Shown: positions 1 through 5,660 of the stretch, one piece after another
Numbering within the stretch: position 1 is the first letter of the stretch
Layout: every line of letters starts with the position of its first letter
DNA from: Actinomycetota bacterium
GTDB taxonomy: Bacteria > Actinomycetota > Actinomycetes > S36-B12
Assembly: GCA_016870425.1 (NCBI GenBank)
Contig: VGBQ01000119.1
Coordinates: 1-8,128, forward strand
Direction: 5' to 3'
Length of the DNA: 8,128 nucleotides
Notes under the pieces: model-generated
Database searches by the model: none
Seen by the model: the letters and a program-made list of their open reading frames with translations, nothing else
Told to the model about the DNA's origin: nothing
Translations under genes and position numbers: made by a program

Positions 1-2
1 CG

Positions 3-1688
3 GCCAAGGGAGCCTTCTGGCAGCTCAGCCCCTATCGCACGATGACAGTCGTCCACGCCACGCACCAGCCGGTGAGCGCGCCCTACTTCGCCGGCGCGGA
101 CACCTGGAGCGGTCAACGCGAGCCCGGAGAGGTGCCCTGTCGCATCAGCGGATCGATGACCATCGACGAGCCGTCCACGGAGTCGGTCTCGCTCACCGGC
201 TCTCTCACCAGCGGCATCGATGGCGGTCCCGGCGCGCCCGCGCCACGCATCGATGTCGCCTCGGTGGGCGACATCGGCTCGGTCAACGTCGCCAATCCGG
301 CGCCGGGCGGGCCGACAGGCAGCACGTCGTACGCCATGGAAGCAACCGTGCAGCTGCAGGACACCCGTCGCCACGACCTGTCGCTGGTCGGCACGGCGTA
401 CTCCCGCTATGCCGAGTACTTCCGTCGGCTGCGCAAGACCGATCACTCGACCGGCTCGACGACGCCGATCATCGTCGCCCCGGACCCCACAGGTGCGGCG
501 CTGCCCATCGTTCCGGGCAGCGCTCGGTTGCAGTGGAGCCGCGGCGGAGTGGTCGTCACCGGCACGCTCGGCATCGACTACACCGAGCAGGCGAGTGCGG
601 GCACCATCACTCCGGCCTCGACAGTTCCCGGTGGGTCGTTCGTCGTCTCCGGCATCCCGACCCCCGTCACGCTCGCCACGACCGACTCGACGACGGGTGC
701 CCAGCGGCACGACTTCGTGCTCCCGGCCAGCGCGCGGCCCCAGCCGCCCGATGTCGCCGCTGTGGTGCCGGCCTTCGCGTGGAATCCCGCGCCGACGGCG
801 ACCACGGCTAGCGGGCGTGTGACGTCGACGCGCTCCAGTGCATCGCTGCGCGTCTATCTCGAACGCCCCTGGTTCACCTCCGGACTGGAGGAGGACCTCG
901 CGGTGCTGGTGCGTCCGCGGACCGGCGGCGCGGCGGTGAGTGACTTCGTGAGCCGCTGGGGCGGGGATCCCGCGGTGACGGGGGGCGGGAGCCTGCCTGC
1001 TTCCTGGCCCCGAGCGGCCGACTTCACCAATGCTGCCGGCACGGTCACGGGAGTCCGCTTGGCGGAAGGCTCGGCTCTGCGGGTCGATCTGGTGCGCTAC
1101 CCGGTGGGCCGCAAGGCCGGCGATGGCTCTCTCATCGGCTGGGATGCAGAGCGAGACCAGTGGTACGCCGACATCGATGTTGACATCGACGACGCGTACC
1201 GGCCTTTCCTCCGCCTCGCGCTTGCCCGGTACCAAGCGGGAGCGCCACGGGACCTTCGCCTGTCACCGGTCACGCTGCTTGACGTCGTACAACTCGACCC
1301 GGCCCGCACGGCGACGGTCGCTCTGCGCCGTGCACCGCGCGTGGGATACCAGGCCGACGTCACGTTGACCGGACCGACCTATCTACGCAACCGGCTGGGA
1401 GCAGGCCCGGGCAAGACCTATCTCGTGCACGAGCGGCTCAGTGACGACGACACGCCCGGATCGGGTGCCGTGCTGTGGCAGGAGGTCGCGCGCGTGGAGG
1501 CGAGCGGGCGCTACTCCGGGGGAGAAGGGCGCTGGACGGGCAAGATCGGCCTGGGCTCCAGTGTCGGCGGCGGACGCCATCGCCTGGTCATCGAGCAGTA
1601 CGAGGAGTGGCGCACGGACGGCCTTGTCGGCGGGAGTGGGACCAGGGGTCTGCGTCTGGTGTACCAGGACATCATCGCCCTGGGTTAG
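3..1688 (+). CDS. C-terminal part of a large beta-rich protein of unknown function (5' end cut by window edge)
   Basis: The reading frame is open from base 3 to the TAG at 1686-1688 and gives 561 residues. The first ATG is at 42, but the codons before it read AKGAFWQLSPYRT and are as coding-like as the rest, and no ribosome binding site precedes that ATG. I therefore read this as the 3' portion of a longer gene. The product is rich in Gly, Ser, Thr, Val and Pro, with many short alternating hydrophobic stretches, and has no transmembrane segment or catalytic motif I recognise. This suggests a chain of beta-sandwich modules. Distinctive segments, counted from the ATG at 42, are a RVYLERPWF stretch near residues 270-280 and a PFLRLALARYQ stretch near 387-397 followed by a VTLLDVVQLDP stretch. 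These resemble blocks I have seen in large uncharacterised bacterial proteins, but I cannot attach a function. It converges on vapC with an 18-bp gap. Confidence 0.8.
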   Translation, partial: AKGAFWQLSPYRTMTVVHATHQPVSAPYFAGADTWSGQREPGEVPCRISGSMTIDEPSTESVSLTGSLTSGIDGGPGAPAPRIDVASVGDIGSVNVANPAPGGPTGSTSYAMEATVQLQDTRRHDLSLVGTAYSRYAEYFRRLRKTDHSTGSTTPIIVAPDPTGAALPIVPGSARLQWSRGGVVVTGTLGIDYTEQASAGTITPASTVPGGSFVVSGIPTPVTLATTDSTTGAQRHDFVLPASARPQPPDVAAVVPAFAWNPAPTATTASGRVTSTRSSASLRVYLERPWFTSGLEEDLAVLVRPRTGGAAVSDFVSRWGGDPAVTGGGSLPASWPRAADFTNAAGTVTGVRLAEGSALRVDLVRYPVGRKAGDGSLIGWDAERDQWYADIDVDIDDAYRPFLRLALARYQAGAPRDLRLSPVTLLDVVQLDPARTATVALRRAPRVGYQADVTLTGPTYLRNRLGAGPGKTYLVHERLSDDDTPGSGAVLWQEVARVEASGRYSGGEGRWTGKIGLGSSVGGGRHRLVIEQYEEWRTDGLVGGSGTRGLRLVYQDIIALG

Positions 1689-1706
1689 CTCAGACTTGTG
1701 CGGCGG

Positions 1707-2108
1707 TCATAGGCCGAGTACCAGGGTCTTGACCCCGACGGCGCTGCCCAGTGCCGCCTGAGGCCGATCCTTCGTGATCAGCGGTACGTCGTACCGGCCG
1801 GCCACAGCAAGGATCATGCAGTCGAGCGCGCCAACGCGAAGGCCACTGCGCAGTGCCTGTCGTCGCAACTCGGTTGCCGCTGGGAAGTCAGACGCGCTGT
1901 CGAACTGCAGGAGCGACGTGCCCGACAGCATGCGCGCGACGCGATCACCCTCCGAGCCGCTACGTGCGCCCGAGAGGAGTTCCATGGCGACGGGCTCCGT
2001 ATGAGCGACCTCCCCTTCAACAACGAATTCGCGAAGTGGGCTTTGATCGTTGCGCAAGTATTCGATCCAGGCAGACGAGTCAGCCAGGAAGGTCGTCATC
2101 ATCGTCAT
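1707..2108 (-). CDS. vapC: VapC-type PIN-domain ribonuclease toxin
   Basis: This 133-residue protein has the length and layout of a VapC toxin, the RNase member of a type II toxin-antitoxin pair. The PIN-domain acidic residues are in the expected order: Asp10 in LADSSAWIEYLR, Glu43 in VAMELLSGAR, Asp96 in GALDCMILAVA and Asp114 in LITKDRPQ. In this family they bind Mg2+ or Mn2+ and cleave specific RNAs (tRNA or rRNA); the target here cannot be read from sequence. The gene lies directly after vapB and overlaps its 3' end by 29 bp, so translation is probably coupled; I see no clear Shine-Dalgarno for it. Three in-frame ATG codons (2108, 2102 and 2099) could start it, and the last gives the more typical MTTFLADSSAW beginning. 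All four metal-binding acids are present, so the toxin looks intact. Confidence 0.93.
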   Translation of the reverse strand: MTMMTTFLADSSAWIEYLRNDQSPLREFVVEGEVAHTEPVAMELLSGARSGSEGDRVARMLSGTSLLQFDSASDFPAATELRRQALRSGLRVGALDCMILAVAGRYDVPLITKDRPQAALGSAVGVKTLVLGL

Positions 2109-2289
2109 CCGGGGGGACAGTGAAGTCGGGGATCGACCCGGCCATGGCGAGGACTTCCTCCTTCGTCATGGGATTGCCGACGAGGGCGCGCAGGGCGTAA
2201 TCGACGGCCTCACGCTTGGTGGTCAGGTGGTAGCGCACCATCACACGGTGGACGAGCTCGTCGTCGATGTCGATGTTGGTTCGCGACAT
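2080..2289 (-). CDS. vapB: VapB-type antitoxin
   Basis: This small protein of 69 residues is the cognate antitoxin of the overlapping PIN toxin. Its N-terminus, MSRTNIDIDDELVHRVM, followed by TTKREAVDYALRALV at about residues 23-37, is the pattern of the VapB antitoxin family with an N-terminal strand and two helices (ribbon-helix-helix type DNA binding as a dimer). The C-terminal part should wrap the toxin; it ends in a run of six aspartates (residues 61-66), an unusually acidic tail. ATG at 2289 is the only plausible start because no in-frame ATG, GTG or TTG lies between it and the operator. There is no good Shine-Dalgarno, so the transcript may have a very short leader. The palindrome at 2300-2318 just upstream is the likely site of autorepression by the VapBC complex. 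Confidence 0.92.
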   Translation of the reverse strand: MSRTNIDIDDELVHRVMVRYHLTTKREAVDYALRALVGNPMTKEEVLAMAGSIPDFTVPPDDDDDDLPG

Positions 2290-2299
2290 GTGGACGACG

Positions 2300-2318
2300 A
2301 TACACCTAGTTGGTGTAT
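2300..2318 (-). promoter_or_regulatory. VapBC operator-like inverted repeat at the vapB promoter
   Basis: ATACACC (2300-2306) and GGTGTAT (2312-2318) form a perfect 7-bp inverted repeat around a 5-bp spacer, ending 11 bp upstream of the vapB start. On the minus strand a -10-like TATACA (2319-2314) overlaps the right arm; I see no convincing -35. The placement fits an autoregulatory operator bound by VapB or VapBC. The repeat is seen directly; its binding protein is inferred. Confidence 0.65.
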
Positions 2319-2356
2319 AGCCTTGTCGGCGGTGATCCGGGGTCTGCAGCGAACCA

Positions 2357-2437
2357 ACCTCGTCTTGACGAGCGATATGGTCGATTTCGTCGCCCGGAGA
2401 GGCGAATTTTCAGCCGTTTGGCTCGTCAAGACGAGGT
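2357..2437. repeat. 81-bp nested palindromic element with 17-bp perfect arms
   Basis: ACCTCGTCTTGACGAGC (2357-2373) recurs as its exact reverse complement at 2421-2437. Each arm is itself nearly palindromic, being CTCGTC-TT-GACGAG at 2359-2372 and CTCGTC-AA-GACGAG at 2422-2435. A smaller concentric hairpin, TCGCC (2390-2394) with GGCGA (2401-2405), sits at the centre, and the stretches between outer and inner arms show weak residual complementarity. The element lies in the gap between the end of the dehydrogenase gene and the vapB promoter. It could be a MITE-like or REP-like palindrome, a pair of operator sites 63 bp apart, or an RNA hairpin at the 3' end of the dehydrogenase transcript. No target-site duplication is evident and there is no U-tract for a classic terminator. 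Confidence 0.8.
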
Positions 2438-2456
2438 CGAAGACGTGGCTAAGGGC

Positions 2457-3212
2457 TCAGCAAACCGCTTGGGCGCCGGTGATCTCGACCACCGATCCGC
2501 ACATGTACGCCGCCTCATCGGAGGCCAAGAACGCCACAAGCGCGGCGACTTCCTCGGGCTTGCCGAGGCGGCCGTAGGGCACCTTGGCCGCCAGCTCGGA
2601 GACCTCGATGCCCTTCTGGGCTAGCCCCGCTTCGACCATCGGCGTGAGGATCTCACCGGGGCACACGACGTTGACGCGCACGCCCATCGGTGCGTAGTCG
2701 CGCGCGAGGTTCTGGGAGAAGGCGATCACCGCCGCCTTGGAGACGTTGTAGGCGATGTGACCCGGAGCTGGATACATGCCCCACTGCGAACCCGTGTTGA
2801 CGATCGCACCGCGACCGGCATCGATCATGCTCGGCAGGAAGGCGCGGCACATGTAGTACATCGAGTCGAGGTTGACGCGCATCGTCGCGTGCCAATCCTC
2901 GTCCGTGAGGTCGAGCAGCGGACCACGCCGGTTGATGCCGGCGTTGTTGATCAGTACGTCGACCCGCTCGTGCGTGGCGAGCACGTCCCTCGCGAAGATC
3001 ATCACGGCGTCGCGGTCGGAGACGTCGAAGGCCGCAGGGGAGGCGCTCCCGCCATCGTCCGTGATGAAGTCGATCGTGCGCTCCGCAGACTCTCGCGTGG
3101 CGTCGCACACGATCACGTGCGCACCCTCTCGGGCGAAGCGCCGCGCGATCTCCGTGCCGATGCCGCCACCTGCACCGGTGACGACCGCCGTGTGGCCCTC
3201 GAACCTCTCCAT
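2457..3212 (-). CDS. NAD(P)-dependent short-chain dehydrogenase/reductase (classical SDR)
   Basis: This 251-residue protein is a full-length classical SDR with a Rossmann fold. The cofactor loop TGAGGGIG is at residues 12-19. Asp37 at the end of strand beta-2 (VIVCDA) points to NAD(H) rather than NADP(H). FDV is at 62-64, NNAG at 89-92, and the catalytic tetrad reads Asn114, Ser142, Tyr155 and Lys159 in YNVSK. The PG motif at 185-186 and the GRLGKPEEVAALVAFLAS block at 214-231 are typical. The end, EITGAQAVC, replaces the usual DGG-type ending. It oxidises or reduces a small alcohol or carbonyl substrate in the cytoplasm; the substrate is not evident. ATG at 3212 is preceded by AAGGGG and by a promoter with a GntR-like operator. 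FabG-like enzymes share the motifs, but the lone, separately regulated setting suggests catabolism rather than fatty-acid synthesis. Confidence 0.93.
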   Translation of the reverse strand: MERFEGHTAVVTGAGGGIGTEIARRFAREGAHVIVCDATRESAERTIDFITDDGGSASPAAFDVSDRDAVMIFARDVLATHERVDVLINNAGINRRGPLLDLTDEDWHATMRVNLDSMYYMCRAFLPSMIDAGRGAIVNTGSQWGMYPAPGHIAYNVSKAAVIAFSQNLARDYAPMGVRVNVVCPGEILTPMVEAGLAQKGIEVSELAAKVPYGRLGKPEEVAALVAFLASDEAAYMCGSVVEITGAQAVC

Positions 3213-3229
3213 GACCGCCCCTTCGCGAT

Positions 3230-3240
3230 TTGTCTGACAA
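3230..3240 (-). promoter_or_regulatory. GntR/FadR-type operator at the dehydrogenase promoter
   Basis: TTGTC-T-GACAA is a perfect 5+5 palindrome with a single central base. This is the form typical of operators bound by FadR/FCD-type GntR regulators, which often sense sugar acids or other carboxylates. It starts within the -10 element of the minus-strand promoter and ends 17 bp before the dehydrogenase start, a position suited to repression. No GntR-family gene is in the window, so the regulator would act in trans. Confidence 0.55.
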
Positions 3241-3267
3241 TCTAGAGGTCCCAGGCAGTCCGGTCAG
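3239..3267 (-). promoter_or_regulatory. Promoter of the dehydrogenase gene
   Basis: On the minus strand CTGACC (3267-3262) as -35 and TAGATT (3244-3239) as -10 are separated by exactly 17 bp. The predicted start of transcription is near 3232, inside the palindromic operator, leaving a leader of about 20 nt with AAGGGG as Shine-Dalgarno. This is a visual consensus match only. Confidence 0.5.
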
Positions 3268-3289
3268 CGATTCGGCGTGTCGCTGGAGT

Positions 3290-3305
3290 TCGAACACCTG
3301 TTCGT
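3290..3305 (+). promoter_or_regulatory. LexA (SOS) box of recA
   Basis: TCGAACACCTGTTCGT contains the core GAAC-N4-GTTC (3292-3303) of the SOS box known from actinobacteria and Bacillus. It differs from the fully symmetric TCGAAC-N4-GTTCGA by one base. It lies about 135 bp upstream of the recA start, next to a TAGCGT (3308-3313) that could be the -10 hexamer, so bound LexA would block the promoter until DNA damage activates RecA. Confidence 0.85.
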
Positions 3306-3307
3306 CC

Positions 3308-3313
3308 TAGCGT
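3308..3313 (+). promoter_or_regulatory. Possible -10 element of the SOS-controlled recA promoter
   Basis: TAGCGT lies five bases after the LexA box core, and the same hexamer serves as the apparent -10 of the transporter promoter further right. The matching -35 region (GGAGTT, 3285-3290, 17-bp spacing) is poor, so the promoter is weakly supported. A leader of about 115-120 nt would result. Confidence 0.35.
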
Positions 3314-3317
3314 GTGT

Positions 3318-3420
3318 CCCGGCGCCACTCTCCACAGCCCCATCGGCGCCAGGAGCCACTGTCGGACCCCCGTCCTACGGTCGCTCCACCTACGAAGACC
3401 AAGGCGCCGGGCCCCCGGCG
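3318..3420 (+). other. GC-rich recA leader with alternative hairpins
   Basis: CCCGGCGCC (3318-3326) is perfectly complementary to GGCGCCGGG (3403-3411). The second segment can instead form a local 6-bp hairpin, CGCCGG (3405-3410) with CCGGCG (3415-3420), closed by a 4-nt loop just 7 bp before the recA Shine-Dalgarno. A third GGCGCC lies at 3345-3350. The pairings are mutually exclusive and could affect translation, but high GC content makes chance pairing possible. Confidence 0.35.
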
Positions 3421-3438
3421 GTGAGACAAGGAGAGGCC

Positions 3439-4545
3439 ATGGCCGCCAAGCAGCACATCCCCAATCCCACGGCAGTCGCCAGCAGCGACCGCGAGAAGGC
3501 CCTCGATGCGGCCCTCGCCCAGATCGAGCGCCAGTTCGGCAAGGGCTCGGTCATGCGACTCGGCGAAGAGGGTCGCGCCCCCGTCGCCGTGATCCCCACC
3601 GGCTCCATCGCCCTGGACGTCGCCCTCGGCATCGGCGGCCTGCCTCGCGGGCGCATCGTCGAGGTCTACGGCCCGGAGTCCAGTGGCAAGACGACCGTCG
3701 CGCTCCACGCCATCGCCAATGTCCAGGCCCAGGGTGGCATCGCGGCGTTCATCGACGCCGAGCATGCCCTCGACCCCACCTACGCCCAGCGCCTCGGCGT
3801 CGACCTCGACAGCCTCTACGTCTCGCAGCCCGACACGGGCGAGCAGGCACTGGAGATCGCCGACACGCTCGTGCGCTCCGGCGCCGTCGATCTGATCGTC
3901 ATCGACTCGGTCGCCGCACTCGTGCCCCGCGCCGAGATCGAGGGCGAGATGGGTGACAGCCACGTCGGCCTCCAGGCCCGACTCATGAGCCAGGCGCTGC
4001 GCAAGATGGCCGGTGCCCTCAGCCAGACCGGCACCACCGCGATCTTCATCAACCAGCTGCGCGAGAAGATCGGTGTGATGTTCGGCTCGCCCGAGACCAC
4101 GACCGGTGGCAAGGCACTGAAGTTCTACGCGTCGGTCCGCCTCGACGTCCGTCGCATCGAGACCCTCAAGGGCGGTACCGAGGCCGTGGGCAACCGTACC
4201 CGCGTGAAGGTCGTCAAGAACAAGATGGCCCCGCCCTTCAAGCAGGCCGAGTTCGACATCCTCTACGGCGAGGGCATCTCTCGCGAGGGCTCACTCATCG
4301 ACCTCGGCGTCGACGCGGGCATCGTCAAGAAGTCCGGTGCTTGGTACACCTACGAGGGCGACCAGCTCGGCCAGGGCAAGGAGAATTCCCGCGCCTTCCT
4401 CCGCGACAACCCCGACCTCGCCAACGAGATCGAGAAGCGCATCAAGGAGACCTACGGCGTGGAGGCTCGCGTTGACGTGCCTGCCGAGGCCGAGATCGAC
4501 CTTGATGCTCCGATCGACGTTGTCCCGATCGATGACCAGGTCTGA
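3439..4545 (+). CDS. recA: RecA recombinase
   Basis: RecA forms filaments on single-stranded DNA, catalyses ATP-dependent strand exchange in recombinational repair, and triggers LexA self-cleavage. The 368-residue product carries Walker A GPESSGKT at residues 78-85, catalytic Glu108 in FIDAEHALD, Walker B LIVID at 152-156, the DNA-binding loops around 168-182 (EIEGEMGDSHVGLQA) and 204-224 (INQLREKIGVMFGSPETTT), and an acidic C-terminal tail (PAEAEIDLDAPIDVVPIDDQV region), as in other RecA proteins. ATG at 3439 is chosen because AAGGAG (3428-3433) precedes it by 5 nt and MAAKQ is followed by the normal N-terminal helix. The frame stays open upstream to 3277, but that stretch contains the LexA box and leader. 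No intein interrupts the gene. recX follows after 11 nt and is presumably cotranscribed. Confidence 0.99.
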   Translation: MAAKQHIPNPTAVASSDREKALDAALAQIERQFGKGSVMRLGEEGRAPVAVIPTGSIALDVALGIGGLPRGRIVEVYGPESSGKTTVALHAIANVQAQGGIAAFIDAEHALDPTYAQRLGVDLDSLYVSQPDTGEQALEIADTLVRSGAVDLIVIDSVAALVPRAEIEGEMGDSHVGLQARLMSQALRKMAGALSQTGTTAIFINQLREKIGVMFGSPETTTGGKALKFYASVRLDVRRIETLKGGTEAVGNRTRVKVVKNKMAPPFKQAEFDILYGEGISREGSLIDLGVDAGIVKKSGAWYTYEGDQLGQGKENSRAFLRDNPDLANEIEKRIKETYGVEARVDVPAEAEIDLDAPIDVVPIDDQV

Positions 4546-4556
4546 GATCGGATTCA

Positions 4557-5093
4557 GTGAGCACAGCCTTCCGCCCGCCTCCGCCGATCGAGCCCGGCGA
4601 GGCACCATCCGACCCGGAGAACGTCGCCCGGATCCTGGTGCTTCGCCGGCTCGACGCGGCTCCACGCACGCGCGTGGAGCTCGAGCGCTACCTGACTCAG
4701 CGTGGCATCCCTGAGGACGTCGCGTGCATGGTGCTCGACCGCTTCACCGAGGTGGGCCTCATCGACGATCGGGCCTACGCGCAGGGCTGGGTGAGCTCAC
4801 GTCACGGCACGCGAGGCCTGGGCAAGCGCGCCGTGGCCCAAGAGCTGCGCCGCAAGGGCGTCGCTGATGACGTCATCGCCGAGGCCCTTGAGCCCATTGA
4901 CCCCGAGCAGGAGCGCGCACGCGCCTACCAACTCGCGCGGTCGCGCTACCCGCACGTGATGGGGCTGCCCTACGCCACGCAGGTACGTCGACTCATGGGC
5001 ACGCTCACCCGCCGCGGCTACGACGCGGGACTGGCCAGTGCGGTCGTGCGTGACGTGGTCTCCTCGGAGCCCGGGGAGATGCCGGTCGTCTGA
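4557..5093 (+). CDS. recX: RecX regulatory protein
   Basis: RecX binds RecA filaments and limits their extension and their ATPase and coprotease activity. The 178-residue product has the helical repeats of the family, including LRRLDAAPRTRVELERYLTQRGI near residues 29-51, LIDDRAYAQGWVSSRH near 73-88 and GKRAVAQELRRKGVADDVIAEAL after that, with a final RRLMGTLTRRGYD segment typical of the third repeat. The start is GTG at 4557, 11 nt after the recA stop, with only a poor Shine-Dalgarno. Weak initiation and dependence on recA translation would keep RecX low relative to RecA. About 20 Pro-rich residues precede the conserved domain and may be disordered. The 3' end overlaps the 3' end of the opposing MarR-family gene by 76 bp. 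Confidence 0.95.
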   Translation: MSTAFRPPPPIEPGEAPSDPENVARILVLRRLDAAPRTRVELERYLTQRGIPEDVACMVLDRFTEVGLIDDRAYAQGWVSSRHGTRGLGKRAVAQELRRKGVADDVIAEALEPIDPEQERARAYQLARSRYPHVMGLPYATQVRRLMGTLTRRGYDAGLASAVVRDVVSSEPGEMPVV

Positions 5094-5620
5094 GCTTGTC
5101 GAGCCTGTGCCGTCTGCGTGACCGCCTGCAGCCACGGCTCGAAGGACCCCAGCATTGACTCCGCGAGACGGCCGAGTAGATCCGCCAGTGTGGCGAGCTC
5201 ACCGTCGCTGAAGACGCCGGTTGCGTGGCCCAGGTAGCCGATGCGCAGGCCCTGTACGAAGTCCACTACCTGCTGGCCCAGGGGAGTCACGGTCACGGTC
5301 ACCATCCGGCGGTCGTCCGGGTGGATGCTGCGCTCCACCAGGCCTTCGGCCTCAGCCTCGCCGACGAGGCGGCTCACGGTCGAGCGCTCCAGGTGCATCG
5401 CCGTTGACAGGTCAGTGATCGTGACCGGACCGCCGCGGGAGAGCTCAGACAGGGCCTCGCAGGCCAATACTTTGGACAGGTCCACGGGCCGGCCCAGGCC
5501 GGGCATGGGGACCGAGGCGCTCGGGGGGCGCGTGACCAGGCGTCGCATGCCCTGCATGGCGTGGTCCATTCGCGCCACCGACAGGGCGCGGGCTGCCTCA
5601 TTTGCGTGTGCCACACACAT
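5018..5620 (-). CDS. MarR-family transcriptional regulator
   Basis: The 200-residue product contains a winged helix-turn-helix of the MarR family. VTITDLSTAMHLERSTVSRLVGEAEAEGLV (about residues 66-95) gives the helix-turn-helix, and the wing carries the family hallmark HPDDRR at 100-105 followed by VTVTPLGQQVV. Flanking helices would form the dimer interface and ligand pocket. The tail after about residue 176 is polar, probably disordered, and encoded in the region overlapping recX. The start is uncertain. ATG at 5620 lacks a Shine-Dalgarno and sits against a -10-like TACGGT (5626-5621); GTG at 5614 could be a leaderless start; ATG at 5569 has GGTGG five bases upstream. The gene is divergent from the MMPL transporter and is probably its repressor, with an effector that the pump exports or resembles. 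Confidence 0.9.
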   Translation of the reverse strand: MCVAHANEAARALSVARMDHAMQGMRRLVTRPPSASVPMPGLGRPVDLSKVLACEALSELSRGGPVTITDLSTAMHLERSTVSRLVGEAEAEGLVERSIHPDDRRMVTVTVTPLGQQVVDFVQGLRIGYLGHATGVFSDGELATLADLLGRLAESMLGSFEPWLQAVTQTAQARQAQTTGISPGSEETTSRTTALASPAS

Positions 5621-5630
5621 ACCGTAGCGT
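5602..5630 (+). promoter_or_regulatory. Promoter of the MMPL transporter gene
   Basis: TTGCGT (5602-5607) and TAGCGT (5625-5630) are spaced by exactly 17 bp on the plus strand, placing transcription start near 5637 and leaving a leader of about 24 nt that contains AAGGAG (5649-5654). The promoter lies inside the first codons of the divergent MarR-family gene. Confidence 0.55.
5603..5619. promoter_or_regulatory. Operator-like palindrome for the MarR-family regulator
   Basis: TGCGTGTG-C-CACACACA pairs at seven of eight positions around a central C at 5611, with a perfect inner GTGTG-C-CACAC core at 5606-5616. It spans the end of the transporter -35 and most of the spacer, and covers the predicted start of the MarR-family transcript, so one bound dimer could repress both genes. 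The length of 17 bp suits MarR sites. Binding is inferred. Confidence 0.5.
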
Positions 5631-5660
5631 GAGCGGACCGTCTTAGCCAAGGAGTCCAAC

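Noticed and set aside
2357..2437. Insertion-sequence remnant with 17-bp terminal inverted repeats.
   Set aside because: I found no flanking direct repeat and no transposase fragment. It is kept as an unclassified palindromic element rather than a mobile element.
2050..2577. Plus-strand open frame of 175 codons across vapB and the intergenic palindrome.
   Set aside because: It is antisense to vapB and the dehydrogenase 3' end, has no ribosome site, and crosses the vapB promoter and palindrome.
3277..3438. N-terminal extension of RecA by 54 residues in the same frame.
   Set aside because: The stretch contains the LexA box and the leader, has no ribosome site at 3277, and is unlike RecA N-termini. 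AAGGAG before the ATG at 3439 decides the start.
3307..3963. A 218-codon open frame antisense to recA.
   Set aside because: It lies opposite recA and its leader, has a low-complexity composition, and is explained by recA codon bias.
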